64,000 bases of DNA from Flavobacteriaceae bacterium bin25 (lineage in GTDB: Bacteria > Bacteroidota > Bacteroidia > Flavobacteriales > Flavobacteriaceae): positions 62,001 to 126,000 of the forward strand of contig MPMN01000002.1 in NCBI GenBank assembly GCA_002238525.1. The letters run 5' to 3'. A program made the translations under genes and the position numbers. Positions within the stretch are counted from its first letter, which is position 1. The number at the start of each line of letters is the position of its first letter. This document shows positions 9,082 to 18,361 of the stretch, in pieces. The notes under the pieces are model-generated. The model saw only the letters and a program-made list of their open reading frames with translations, ran no database searches and was not told the DNA's origin.

Positions 9082-10323
9082 TCAATCCCTTTTCTTTATC
9101 AAGGTGATATGAGTAATTTCAGGGTAGATGCCAACCCGTCCAGGATAAGCAATATATCCAAATCCCCTATTGACATTGATGTATTGATTGCCTTCTTTAT
9201 AAATCCCTGCCCATTGTTTGTATCTCCACGAAGCAGGACTCCATTTTATTACCCCAGGGATCTCTATCCCGAATTGCATTCCATGAGTATGGCCACTCAA
9301 AGTCAAAGGAACCGGATTCCGATGAGGCAACACTTTAGCTTCCCAATGGGATGGATCATGGGATAAAAGTATTTTGAAATCATCAGGATGAACATTTTTA
9401 AGGGCTTGATCCAAGTCTCCTGCCCTTTTGAATCGACCCGTGCCCCAGTTTTCAACTCCAACGATGACAATCTTTTGACCATTTCTATTCAAGACGATGG
9501 ATTGGTTTAACAAAAGAGTCCAACCCAGATCCTTGTGGGTTTCAATCAATTGTTTAAAATTCTGCTCCTTCTCAGCTTGTGATTCCCAACTTGTATAATC
9601 TCCATAATCATGATTGCCCAAAACAGAATAGATACCCTCTTTAGCCTTTAATGAGGAAAATATATCTCTATACGAATCAACCTCCGAGGCTCGGTCATTG
9701 ACTAAATCCCCTGTAAAAAAAATCACATCTGAACTAAGCTGGTTGATCAATCGAAATCCATATGCTACTTTATCTCTATTGATAAAACTGCCCGTGTGAA
9801 GATCTGAAATCTGTGCTATGGTAAATCCATCAAAAGCCTCAGGTAGATTATCGAACTCTAAAGTATGCCTGATGACTTTATAGTTGTATCTACCCCTAAA
9901 CATCCCATAAAGAATCGTCCCAAATGGAAGAGCTCCAGCTACAAGAGCAGTCCTTGAAATAAACACACGTCTTTGGGGAATAAAAAATTCATCAACACGT
10001 GCCCCCTTAGAAAAAAAAGACGCAGTAGCTTGGAAAATTCTGACGATATCTTCTAAAAATAAAAAGAAGACCGAGACAATCTGAAAGATCATCAAACCCA
10101 TAGATAAACCAATGAGGTATTGTCTATAGGGAGTCATTTGGTTTTGACGTTGATCAAAGAAAAAGAACCAAAAAATTGAGCCATATATCAAAACAACTAA
10201 CCCTACATATAAAAATTGAGTTGGTTTAGAATGGAAAACTGTTTTTATGGCCTGAAAACTGTACCATGAAAGAATAAAAAACCCGATGAATAATACCCAA
10301 CGCATCAGCGAAAATAATGCCAC
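9082..10323 (-). CDS. Membrane-anchored calcineurin-like metallophosphoesterase
   Basis: A 413-residue protein with three or four N-terminal transmembrane helices (residues 1-95). A catalytic metallophosphoesterase domain follows from about residue 150. All metal-binding motifs are present in order: DLH (ISDLHTG), GD (FFTGDLVND), GNHD (VLGNHDYGDY), H (LLSHDPSHW) and GHTH (LSGHTHGMQFG). The family includes UDP-2,3-diacylglucosamine hydrolases of the YaeI/LpxG kind and other phosphodiesterases, so a lipid A or cell-envelope substrate is possible but not shown. It converges with the GT117 gene and is divergent from the beta-helix lipoprotein. Confidence 0.9.
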   Translation of the reverse strand: MALFSLMRWVLFIGFFILSWYSFQAIKTVFHSKPTQFLYVGLVVLIYGSIFWFFFFDQRQNQMTPYRQYLIGLSMGLMIFQIVSVFFLFLEDIVRIFQATASFFSKGARVDEFFIPQRRVFISRTALVAGALPFGTILYGMFRGRYNYKVIRHTLEFDNLPEAFDGFTIAQISDLHTGSFINRDKVAYGFRLINQLSSDVIFFTGDLVNDRASEVDSYRDIFSSLKAKEGIYSVLGNHDYGDYTSWESQAEKEQNFKQLIETHKDLGWTLLLNQSIVLNRNGQKIVIVGVENWGTGRFKRAGDLDQALKNVHPDDFKILLSHDPSHWEAKVLPHRNPVPLTLSGHTHGMQFGIEIPGVIKWSPASWRYKQWAGIYKEGNQYINVNRGFGYIAYPGRVGIYPEITHITLIKKRD

Positions 10324-10566
10324 TAAAGTAGATGAATATTACATTTTAGTGCTTCTATAATAAACTTAGTAATTGTCAGTAGAACCCAACGCTAGTCCGA
10401 AAGTTCCTTTAAAAAGCCTTCTTTTTTATGTCTAAGCTATTCATTATCAAAGTTTTAATGACTTTAATTTACCCCAATGTGAATTACTTGGAACCAATAA
10501 TAACTTTTTGTTAACATAATCATCCCAAAATTTAAATTTTTGGTAAAAAACGGGTGAGATACTCAA

Positions 10567-10576
10567 TATACTTTCG
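10567..10576 (+). promoter_or_regulatory. -7 promoter element for the lipoprotein gene
   Basis: TATACTTTCG, followed by CACC, resembles the Bacteroidota TAnnTTTG -7 box with one mismatch. It lies about 34 bases upstream of the lipoprotein start, a normal leader length. A spaced -33 TTTG was not found with good distance. Confidence 0.4.
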
Positions 10577-10609
10577 CACCATCAATTCATAATAATCAAT
10601 TTTTACTCT

Positions 10610-12238
10610 ATGAAATTTATTTATCCCTTACCGATTCTAATCATTCTATTAGGATTGACATTTACCAGTTGTGAGAACAACGACGATGAGATTGCAAGTC
10701 TGAATGAACAAATCAGTTCGCTACAGACAAGACTTGATGATGCTAACAAGGCCAAGGGTAATGCCGAGAGCACCATTACTGATCTCGAAGGCACCATCAC
10801 AAAGCTAAGGTCTGACATATCAAAATTGGAAGCAGAAATTGAAAGCAATACTGGCGGAATTCCGCAAACTGTTTACAATCAGGCCATAGACCAATTTGAA
10901 TCCATACTAGAGGAAATTGGAAATAACGCAATTGTGGAAGGCTTAGCAAATGACTTTAATGCTCTTGTCAATACTTTTAAGTCTAATAATGAACCTGAAG
11001 AGTTACTGCAAGGAATACAATCATTAGTTTCCCAGGCCAATACTAGTGTAGAAGAGACACTATCGGGACCACTTAATGAAGACAAAACACTGGTTGCTGG
11101 AAACGAATATATTTTGGACGAGAAACTTTATGTAACTGATGGAGTCACTTTAACCATACCAGCTGGGACAGTCATCAAAGCAAAAGCCCAGACCGGAGCT
11201 AATGCTGCTGCTTTAGTTGTGTCAAGAGGTGGGAAAATCTATGCTCTGGGAACGGCTGAAAAACCAATTATCTTTACTTCAATTGATGACCCCATTCAAC
11301 CTGATGGAACCTATGCTGAGGGTGAATCTTCTCCCGGAGTAGAAGTGCAGGGTAAATGGGGAGGTGTAATCGTGCTTGGACATGCACCAGGCTCTTTCAA
11401 AGGAGATGTAAGTGAAGTGCAAATTGAAGGTATACCAGCTGATGATATATACGGACTATACGGAGGAAGTAATCCAAACGATAATTCAGGCATCATTCAA
11501 TACGTATCTATTCGACATGGGGGTGCAGACATTGGAGAAGGGAATGAAATCAACGGATTGACTCTCGGCGGAGTTGGAAACCAAACTGTGATTAGGAATG
11601 TTGAAGTAGTTGCAAATAAAGATGACGGAGTCGAATTTTTTGGCGGAACAGTTAATGCCTCTAACCTACTGGTATGGGGACAAGGTGATGATGGCCTAGA
11701 TATAGACCAGGCCTATAGTGGTACTATATACAACTCAGTAGTCAAATTAGAAGGGAGCTCTGATCACGGTCTCGAAATTGATGGTCCAGAAGGTTCAGCG
11801 GAAGGAAGTTTCCAAATCACCAATACAACCATCATAGGAGCCACAGATTTATCCAATTGTGAATCCCTTGCTGATAAAGGTGAAATTGCTGATTTTCGAT
11901 CAAATGCAATGGGAAGCCTAAATAGGATTGCCATTAAACATTTTGCTCAAGGCAAGGACGTTGAATTAGATGCAGGCGATGAAGACAATAATTCTGCTAT
12001 CTCCGATAATTATAAAAACAACAAGTTGACTTTCATCAATATAGATGTGGTTGTGCCATCAAATTGTAATATAGGAGAATTATCGGATATCTTTGTTGAC
12101 AAATTATCTGAAAATAAGTCTTCCTTCAGTGCTGACAGTGGAAATTTTGCTGAGTTTGTGGACGATGGAAGTGAAGTTGGCGCTAATATCTCTGAATTTG
12201 AATGGACTTTTTGGCATCATACCACCCAAGCAAAATAA
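10610..12238 (+). CDS. Coiled-coil/right-handed beta-helix outer-membrane lipoprotein
   Basis: A 542-residue secreted protein. Residues 1-21 form a lipoprotein signal peptide ending at TFTSC, so Cys21 is the predicted lipidation site. Residues about 25-85 are a heptad coiled coil (SLNEQISSLQTRLDDA and onward). After a helical linker, residues about 160-520 consist of short Gly/Asn/Asp-rich beta turns typical of a parallel beta-helix (VTLTIPAGTVIKAK, VEFFGGTVNASNLLVWGQG). The coil could be a periplasmic or surface stalk displaying the beta-helix. The gene precedes a TonB-dependent receptor and a PiT phosphate permease on the same strand, with a hairpin terminator after it. A paralogue with the same architecture lies at 47738-49492 (-). 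Ligand unknown; a partner role for the receptor is inferred from position. Confidence 0.75.
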   Translation: MKFIYPLPILIILLGLTFTSCENNDDEIASLNEQISSLQTRLDDANKAKGNAESTITDLEGTITKLRSDISKLEAEIESNTGGIPQTVYNQAIDQFESILEEIGNNAIVEGLANDFNALVNTFKSNNEPEELLQGIQSLVSQANTSVEETLSGPLNEDKTLVAGNEYILDEKLYVTDGVTLTIPAGTVIKAKAQTGANAAALVVSRGGKIYALGTAEKPIIFTSIDDPIQPDGTYAEGESSPGVEVQGKWGGVIVLGHAPGSFKGDVSEVQIEGIPADDIYGLYGGSNPNDNSGIIQYVSIRHGGADIGEGNEINGLTLGGVGNQTVIRNVEVVANKDDGVEFFGGTVNASNLLVWGQGDDGLDIDQAYSGTIYNSVVKLEGSSDHGLEIDGPEGSAEGSFQITNTTIIGATDLSNCESLADKGEIADFRSNAMGSLNRIAIKHFAQGKDVELDAGDEDNNSAISDNYKNNKLTFINIDVVVPSNCNIGELSDIFVDKLSENKSSFSADSGNFAEFVDDGSEVGANISEFEWTFWHHTTQAK

Positions 12239-12268
12239 TGCCTTTACATCATTCGTTAAGTAAGCTCG

Positions 12269-12303
12269 AAATGCTCAATACGATTAGTATTGGGCATTTT
12301 ATT
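12269..12303 (+). terminator. Intrinsic terminator between lipoprotein and TonB receptor
   Basis: An inverted repeat with arms 12270-12281 (ATGCTCAATAC) and 12287-12298 (GTATTGGGCAT), a 5-base loop and one G-T type mismatch, is followed by a T-rich run. It would lower read-through from the lipoprotein gene into the receptor gene. Confidence 0.7.
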
Positions 12304-12329
12304 TTCGCAATTTAGTTTTCATATTCAGA

Positions 12330-15203
12330 GTGTTAAAAAACAGTACTACCTCACAGCTCTCAATCGTTTTGTTTGTATTTCTAGCCAGCGGGTCATATAT
12401 ATTTGGTCAACAAGGTATTTCAGGTACCATCATTGATGGTGATTTCAACGAACCTTTACCATTTGCCAATATAATTGTCAAAGAAACTGATAAAGGAGTA
12501 GTCTCAGATTTTGATGGCAACTTTTCTCTCGAATTAGAACCGGGCACCTACTCCGTTGTTGCTTCATTTGTCGGTTATCAACCCAAAGAAATCACCAATG
12601 TAGAGGTTGATGCTAATAACTTTTCAATTATTGATATCGTTCTGTCCTCTGCTGCATCAGGTTTAGAAGAAGTTGTAATCAGTGTTGAAGCATCTACCAA
12701 CTCAGAGGCATCTGTTCTTGCTATTCAGAAGAGGTCAGCTAGTTTAATGGATGGGCTCTCGGCTCAATCTTTTAAAAAAGTTGGTGCTTCTACCATTGCA
12801 AGCGCAATTAAACGAGTTCCGGGGGTTTCCGTGCAAGGTGGGAAGTATGTGTATGTTCGAGGACTAGGTGATCGATATTCCAAATCAATACTCAACGGAG
12901 TAGACATTCCTGGTCTTGATCCGGACAAAAACACAGTACAGATGGATCTATTCCCAACGAATATGTTGTCAAATATCCAAATAACCAAATCAGCACGTGC
13001 TGATTTACCTGCGGACTTCACAGGCGGGGTTGTTGATATCATCACAAAAGATATCCCAACTAGAAAAGAGATTAGTGTTTCTGCCAGCATTGAGTACAAC
13101 CCTAGTATGCATTTTAACAATGAATACCTCACATATTCAGGTGGTACCACCGATTGGCTAGGTTTTGATGATGGAACAAGAGACAATCCCCTTGCAAACC
13201 AAATTGCCCAGGAGAGTAATCCTATTTTAGGGAATGAGTACACACCATTAATCGATTCAGGCCCAGGGACTCTTGATCGAATAGCATCATTATCTAAAAG
13301 ATTTGATCCTCAATTGGGACCTAGTCAAGATAACAGTGGCCTTGATTATGGGTTTGGCATCGGATTCGCAAATAGATATTCAGTCGGCCAAAGTGACGAA
13401 TTAGGTCTAATCATTTCTACAGCATACAAAAAAACGCAGTCTTATTATGAGGATGCTTCTGACAATATCTTTAACAAGGACCCGGATAAAAACGTTATAG
13501 AACTAAGTAAAAATCGATCACAGATAGGGACAATAGGAGAAAATAATGTTATTATCAGTGGTCTATTAGGTGTTTCATTCAAAACTGGTTTATCTAAATT
13601 CAAGTTTAATGCTTTTCACATTCAGAACGGAGAAAGTACAGCTGGAGAGTTCAGACAGGAAACTAGATTTTCTGACTTTATTGATTTTAATAAATACACT
13701 TTAGAATACTTTGAACGCTCAATATCCAATGGTCAATTGTCAGCTACACACAGCTTTTCAAGTGGAAAATTTAAGCTTGAATGGATGCTTTCTGGCACCT
13801 TAGCTAAAATCCACGACAAGGACATTCGAAACACTTCTTTCCAGGACGAGGAAGGATCATTGAGTATTCCACGCAATACCGAGCCAAAAAGATTCTGGAG
13901 GTATCTTGATGAGGTAAATTATGTTAGCAAAATTGACCTCACCAAACGTTACTCTTTATTTTATGGAGATGCTCTAGTTAAGTTTGGCGTTTATGTTGCA
14001 CAAAAGGAACGGGACTTTTCAATTGATGAGTATTCCATCAGTACTAATTTCACTTCATCCAAAGATTGGGCCCGATATGGAGGTGATCCCAATAAAATAC
14101 TTGATCCACAAAATATTCTTTCTATAGGCAACCCAAAAGGCACTTTTCTAAATTCTAACACTACCATCCGGCAAGATGTAAATACTTTTAACGCACGCCA
14201 AGAAAACTATGCTTTTTATGCTTCCAATGAATTCAACATTTCACAAAAATTAAAGTCTATCGTTGGACTGAGAATGGAAAACTACAGCATTTATTATACA
14301 GGAGAAAATGTTCAAAGAGGCCTGTTATATGATAACCAACAACTGATTAACGATTTTACATTATTTCCTTCAGCTAATTTGATTTATTCTTTAACGGAGA
14401 ACACTAATTTAAGATTAGCATATGCTAAGACCACAGCTAGGCCAAGTTTCAAAGAAGCCTCAATAGCGGCCATATTTGATCCCATTTCAAATTTGACCTT
14501 TATCGGCAACATCAACATAACGCCTAGTTACATTGACAATTTTGATCTCAGATTTGAGAGTTATGGTGATGAGGCTCAATTATTCTCTCTGAGTGCATTT
14601 TATAAATCCCTACAGGATCCCATTGAAATTGGCTTTGTAAGGGTAGCTACGACCAATTATACTCCTCGAAATCTCGAAAATGCTAAGGTTTATGGTCTGG
14701 AATTAGAATTGCGAAAAAAACTTTCTAAGTGGATTCGTGGATTGAGGCATCTCAATCTCAATTTCAATGGTTCGTATATAATCTCAAATTTACCATATAG
14801 TGTTGATGAGCGTGATTTGAGAACTTTAGGACTAAGAAATGGAGAAACCCTTGAAGATGGGAGAGAATTACAGGGTCAGTCTCCTTTTTTAATTAATGCT
14901 GGTTTGAGTTATGATAATATAGATAAAGGACTGCAGGCAGGAATATACTACAATGTACAGGGAAAAACACTAGAGGTGGTAGGTGATGGTTTCTATCCTG
15001 ATGTCTTTACTATGCCTTTTCATGATTTAACATTGAATATTATCAAAAAATTAAAAAACAACGCAGCAATTACTGTTAAAGTCCAAAACATTTTAGGGGA
15101 AACTCGAGAAAGTATTTATCATTCTTTTAGAATCTCAAATAGGCATTTTCGATTTCGAGACCCTGGAAGGAGCATCTCTATTGGTTATCAAATTTCTCTA
15201 TAA
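12330..15203 (+). CDS. TonB-dependent outer-membrane receptor
   Basis: A 957-residue receptor. A hydrophobic signal peptide (residues 1-26) is followed by a carboxypeptidase-regulatory-like beta-sandwich domain (about 27-112), as is common in Bacteroidota receptors. The plug domain (about 125-240) contains VRGLGDRYSKSILNGVDIPG and the RADLPADFTGGVVDI stretch. The rest is a 22-strand barrel ending in an aromatic-rich strand (ISIGYQISL). The start is GTG, the only good start in frame after the terminator. PiT, starting 28 bases after the stop, is probably co-transcribed, which points to phosphate or a phosphorylated compound as cargo; this is inference. SusD is absent, so this is not a glycan-type SusCD pair. 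Confidence 0.9.
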   Translation: MLKNSTTSQLSIVLFVFLASGSYIFGQQGISGTIIDGDFNEPLPFANIIVKETDKGVVSDFDGNFSLELEPGTYSVVASFVGYQPKEITNVEVDANNFSIIDIVLSSAASGLEEVVISVEASTNSEASVLAIQKRSASLMDGLSAQSFKKVGASTIASAIKRVPGVSVQGGKYVYVRGLGDRYSKSILNGVDIPGLDPDKNTVQMDLFPTNMLSNIQITKSARADLPADFTGGVVDIITKDIPTRKEISVSASIEYNPSMHFNNEYLTYSGGTTDWLGFDDGTRDNPLANQIAQESNPILGNEYTPLIDSGPGTLDRIASLSKRFDPQLGPSQDNSGLDYGFGIGFANRYSVGQSDELGLIISTAYKKTQSYYEDASDNIFNKDPDKNVIELSKNRSQIGTIGENNVIISGLLGVSFKTGLSKFKFNAFHIQNGESTAGEFRQETRFSDFIDFNKYTLEYFERSISNGQLSATHSFSSGKFKLEWMLSGTLAKIHDKDIRNTSFQDEEGSLSIPRNTEPKRFWRYLDEVNYVSKIDLTKRYSLFYGDALVKFGVYVAQKERDFSIDEYSISTNFTSSKDWARYGGDPNKILDPQNILSIGNPKGTFLNSNTTIRQDVNTFNARQENYAFYASNEFNISQKLKSIVGLRMENYSIYYTGENVQRGLLYDNQQLINDFTLFPSANLIYSLTENTNLRLAYAKTTARPSFKEASIAAIFDPISNLTFIGNINITPSYIDNFDLRFESYGDEAQLFSLSAFYKSLQDPIEIGFVRVATTNYTPRNLENAKVYGLELELRKKLSKWIRGLRHLNLNFNGSYIISNLPYSVDERDLRTLGLRNGETLEDGRELQGQSPFLINAGLSYDNIDKGLQAGIYYNVQGKTLEVVGDGFYPDVFTMPFHDLTLNIIKKLKNNAAITVKVQNILGETRESIYHSFRISNRHFRFRDPGRSISIGYQISL

Positions 15204-15230
15204 TCAAACTACGGTCTAGTATATAACTTT

Positions 15231-16817
15231 ATGGAAAATATCTTCCTACTGATCATTATCCTCATTAGTCTTCTTGCCATTGGAGATTTAATTGTGGGGG
15301 TCAGTAATGATGCGGTGAATTTCTTGAGTTCAGCCATAGGCTCTCGGGCAATTTCCTTTAAGCGGATTATGATTTACGCCAGCTTGGGGATCATTGTTGG
15401 GGCTATTTTCTCTAGTGGTATGATGGAGGTTGCTCGGAAAGGAATTTTCAATCCTTCCGAGTTTTTTTTTGATGAAATAATCTTCATTTTTTTAGCGGTT
15501 ATGCTCACCGACATTTTGTTATTAGACTTTTTCAACACCTTGGGTCTTCCCACTTCAACCACTGTCTCCATCGTATTTGAACTTCTAGGAGCGGCAGTTG
15601 CTATGTCGGTAATTAAACTTTGGGAATTAGGTCAAGATTTATCTTTTCTTCATACTTTCATAAATACTGAAAAGTCCTTAGAAATAATCTTGGGGATTTT
15701 ATTGTCTGTTGGTGTTGCATTTACAGCTGGAGCTTTGATTCAGTGGGTTGCCCGGTTGTTTTTGGGGTTCAAGATTAAAAATGGACAAAAATGGGTCAAT
15801 GCTCTTTTTGGAGGTATTTCGTTGGCTGCTTTGTTCTACTTCATTTTCATCAAAGGGATAAAAGGGAGTACGTTTGCGGGTATATCTTATGATGCTCTGG
15901 GAGGGCAAACAATCCCGGATTTTATTCAGGACAATAATTTAATCGTTCTTGGAATCAGCACTATATTCTGGGGAATCATTTCTTATTTATTACAATATCT
16001 GGGAAGGTTAAACATCTACAAATTAATTATTGGTGTGGGCACCTTTGCATTAGCTTTGGCTTTTGCTGGTAATGATTTGGTCAATTTCATCGGTGTTCCT
16101 ATTGCAGCTTTTCAATCGTTCCAGTTATGGATTTCATCTGGGGTTTCTGCCTCTGAATTTTCTATGGTTGATATGTCTGGACAAGTCCCTACTCCGGTGA
16201 TATTTTTAATTATTGCGGGGTTGATTATGGTTGCAACGCTTTGGATATCAGCCAAAGCAAAGAGAGTGGTAAAAACCTCCATTGATCTCTCCAACCAGCA
16301 TCAGGTAGATGAACGCTTTAAGTCTAATATACTGGCTGTTGGTTTGGTAACTTCATTCAATAGTGCCAACAAACTATTGGTTCGGTTATTTCCCCCAAAA
16401 TTAAAACTCTGGATGACTGAACGATTTCATCCGGTTGAGCTGCCTCTTGTCAATGGATTGAGACCGGCGTTTGATCAAATTCGGGCCTCAATAAATTTAG
16501 TTGTTGCTGCTCTATTGATTTCTTGGGCAACTACGCTAAAACTGCCTTTATCAACGACCTATGTCACTTTCATGGTTGCCATGGGCACTTCTCTTTCTGA
16601 TCGGGCTTGGCAAAAAGGCAGTGCAATTTATCGGGTTTCGGGTGTCTTGAACGTCATTGGAGGGTGGTTTATCACTGCATTTTGTGCATTTTCATTCTCC
16701 GCCCTCATTCTTGTGTTACTACACTTTGGAAAGCTCTTTTCGGTGATTACCATCACCATAATTGTGGTGCTATTGATAATTAGGAGTCATGGACACTTTT
16801 TAAGAAAGAGGCATTGA
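15231..16817 (+). CDS. PiT-family inorganic phosphate transporter
   Basis: A 528-residue inner-membrane permease of the PHO4/PiT family. Both signature repeats are present: GVSNDAVNFLSSAIGSRA near residues 23-40, and AFAGNDLVNFIGVP near residues 280-295. There is also the family motif GLPTSTTVS and its C-terminal counterpart LPLSTTYVTF. About ten transmembrane helices flank a central soluble loop. The family moves phosphate with H+ or Na+. It begins 28 bases after the TonB receptor stop, so the two are probably one transcript, giving outer- and inner-membrane steps for the same nutrient. Confidence 0.93.
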   Translation: MENIFLLIIILISLLAIGDLIVGVSNDAVNFLSSAIGSRAISFKRIMIYASLGIIVGAIFSSGMMEVARKGIFNPSEFFFDEIIFIFLAVMLTDILLLDFFNTLGLPTSTTVSIVFELLGAAVAMSVIKLWELGQDLSFLHTFINTEKSLEIILGILLSVGVAFTAGALIQWVARLFLGFKIKNGQKWVNALFGGISLAALFYFIFIKGIKGSTFAGISYDALGGQTIPDFIQDNNLIVLGISTIFWGIISYLLQYLGRLNIYKLIIGVGTFALALAFAGNDLVNFIGVPIAAFQSFQLWISSGVSASEFSMVDMSGQVPTPVIFLIIAGLIMVATLWISAKAKRVVKTSIDLSNQHQVDERFKSNILAVGLVTSFNSANKLLVRLFPPKLKLWMTERFHPVELPLVNGLRPAFDQIRASINLVVAALLISWATTLKLPLSTTYVTFMVAMGTSLSDRAWQKGSAIYRVSGVLNVIGGWFITAFCAFSFSALILVLLHFGKLFSVITITIIVVLLIIRSHGHFLRKRH

Positions 16818-16889
16818 ACATTGACTTAACCTCCACTTTTATATACTGACCTCGAACACCGTTTTTTCAGATAATTTTTTCGTGGGGGT

Positions 16890-17252
16890 TCAAATTTTTT
16901 GGCTATCTGCCAAAATTTGACTGTTGTCCCATCTGATGGCTTTGACAACTTTATTATTCTCAAAATCCACTTCAATCAGTGACTCATCTTCCCAAAAAAA
17001 CCATTTTGAAACCCTCATTCCTTTGTGGTATTCTCCTTCGGCAATCTTTTCCCCTTGGGTATTAAATGCTGACCATAAACCGTGGTTTAAACCATCTTGA
17101 ATAGTTCCGATTTGTGCTAATACACCATTGGAATAATACTCCTTGTATTCAATAGTATCTCCCTTATCTTGATAGGTAAACTGGTTGCTATCCTGTTGAG
17201 CATATGCGGTACTATAAATCCCAAAACACATTAAAATAATGACTAATCTCAT
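16890..17252 (-). CDS. Secreted MORN-variant (YwqK-like) repeat protein
   Basis: A 120-residue protein with a signal peptide (residues 1-18, cleavage after AYA) and about three repeats of the G-x(n)-G-x-W/EGEY-x-G type seen in YwqK/MORN-variant proteins (YYSNGVLAQIGTIQDGLNHGLW, then GEKIAEGEYHKGMRVSKWFFW). The repeats form a beta meander. Such proteins are sometimes labelled antitoxins in Bacteroidota, but no toxin neighbour is present. It converges with the PiT gene. A -7 box TATCTTTG is visible on the minus strand at 17273-17280. Confidence 0.65.
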   Translation of the reverse strand: MRLVIILMCFGIYSTAYAQQDSNQFTYQDKGDTIEYKEYYSNGVLAQIGTIQDGLNHGLWSAFNTQGEKIAEGEYHKGMRVSKWFFWEDESLIEVDFENNKVVKAIRWDNSQILADSQKI

Positions 17253-17412
17253 GATTGTAAAATTTGTTAAGTCAAAGATAATACAAAATTATCATTCATG
17301 TAACATTTAGGTAACATTAAATTTTTATTTATTTATTTTTCAGCAATTTAAATCCCTAATTATATGTCATTTATAGTTGCTTTTTAAGGTTGATTGTGCG
17401 ATTTTAAATAAG

Positions 17413-17446
17413 AAAACCCTATCGGAAGAATTTCCAATAGGGCTTA
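17413..17446 (-). terminator. Intrinsic terminator downstream of the OsmC gene
   Basis: On the minus strand, CCCTATTGGAA and TTCCGATAGGG form a hairpin (one C/A mismatch, 4-base loop) followed by TTTTCTTATTT. It lies about 150 bases past the stop of the OsmC-like gene and before the MORN-like gene. Confidence 0.7.
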
Positions 17447-17597
17447 AGGTTGTGAAATTAGTTGGTCTATACTACAATAAATCCCTCTAAATTAAAGGTA
17501 AGACTTTGGATTCAAATTTCATTGAAACAATCCCTGAATTAATTTGGTTTTGTATTTGATCTGAAAAATCCATTGTCTATGTCAAATTTTGGAGGAA

Positions 17598-18032
17598 CTA
17601 CCATACATGGATTTCAACATTTGTTGGATTAGCCAAATTATCAGTAACCGGACATCGGTCCCTTACTATCTGGAGCCATTTGTCAAGAAGTTGCTGATCA
17701 GCATCAGAATCCACATCAAGGTTGACTCGAATGTCAGAAAATCCAGCTCTTGCTGAATTGTCTCCACTCAATAATTTGCTAGGGTTCAAATCTCCTTCAA
17801 TATTGATTTTAAGAGATTTCAATTCAATGCCAAGTTCTTTAGCAATGAGATGGGCTACCACATTCAAGCAACCTGCAAGAGAAGCTAAAGTATATTCCAC
17901 AGGATTAGCTGCTTCATCTTTGCCACCCAAATCAGGAGGCTCATCAATAGTGATTTGGAATTTTCTTGATTCCCCAACAAATTTGGTTTCGCTTATGCTT
18001 TGACCAATATGTGAAAATGTGAGATTACTCAT
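17598..18032 (-). CDS. OsmC/Ohr-family peroxiredoxin
   Basis: A 144-residue protein of the OsmC family, which reduces organic hydroperoxides with a pair of catalytic cysteines. The first is in the central helix (LASLAGCLNVVAHLIA, Cys near residue 54) and the second in the C-terminal region (VRDRCPVTDNL, Cys near residue 127). The N-terminal beta-rich half and the family spacing of the cysteines are normal. It is transcribed alone between two hairpin terminators. Confidence 0.9.
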   Translation of the reverse strand: MSNLTFSHIGQSISETKFVGESRKFQITIDEPPDLGGKDEAANPVEYTLASLAGCLNVVAHLIAKELGIELKSLKINIEGDLNPSKLLSGDNSARAGFSDIRVNLDVDSDADQQLLDKWLQIVRDRCPVTDNLANPTNVEIHVW

Positions 18033-18073
18033 TATATTACGTATTTAAAAGTTATTTATGATTGATTATTTCT

Positions 18074-18116
18074 TATAAAAAAACTCCTTTGGTTTTAGCT
18101 ACTACCAAAAGAGTTC
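18074..18116 (-). terminator. Hairpin terminator after nrdA
   Basis: Arms AACTCCTTTGGT (18082-18093) and ACCAAAAGAGTT (18104-18115) pair with one mismatch; on the minus strand a run of seven T follows. It is about 250 bases beyond the nrdA stop and just upstream of the OsmC gene, so it could end nrdBA transcripts. A-rich flanks on the other side allow weak bidirectional use. Confidence 0.6.
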
Positions 18117-18361
18117 AAAAAAAATTTTTATTTTTTATTTAGATAGTAGCAAAGAGACGACAAGTCAGACATGATATACATGCAAAACATAAACATAAAA
18201 AGAAAAGGAATGCTATGCTTCATACCAAAATAAATGCTCCTGCTATATCTTCAGAAATCGGCACCTAATTTAAAAAACTTAGATCAAATAAGTAAGACGA
18301 AAAAGGAATGAAGCTGTACTCTTGACTTTTTTGGTTAACTATAGGGTTTGTTATTTTGAGA

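Noticed and set aside
12764..13243. 159-codon minus-strand ORF opposite the TonB receptor
   Set aside because: It is antisense to a clear receptor plug domain, so it is a shadow frame.
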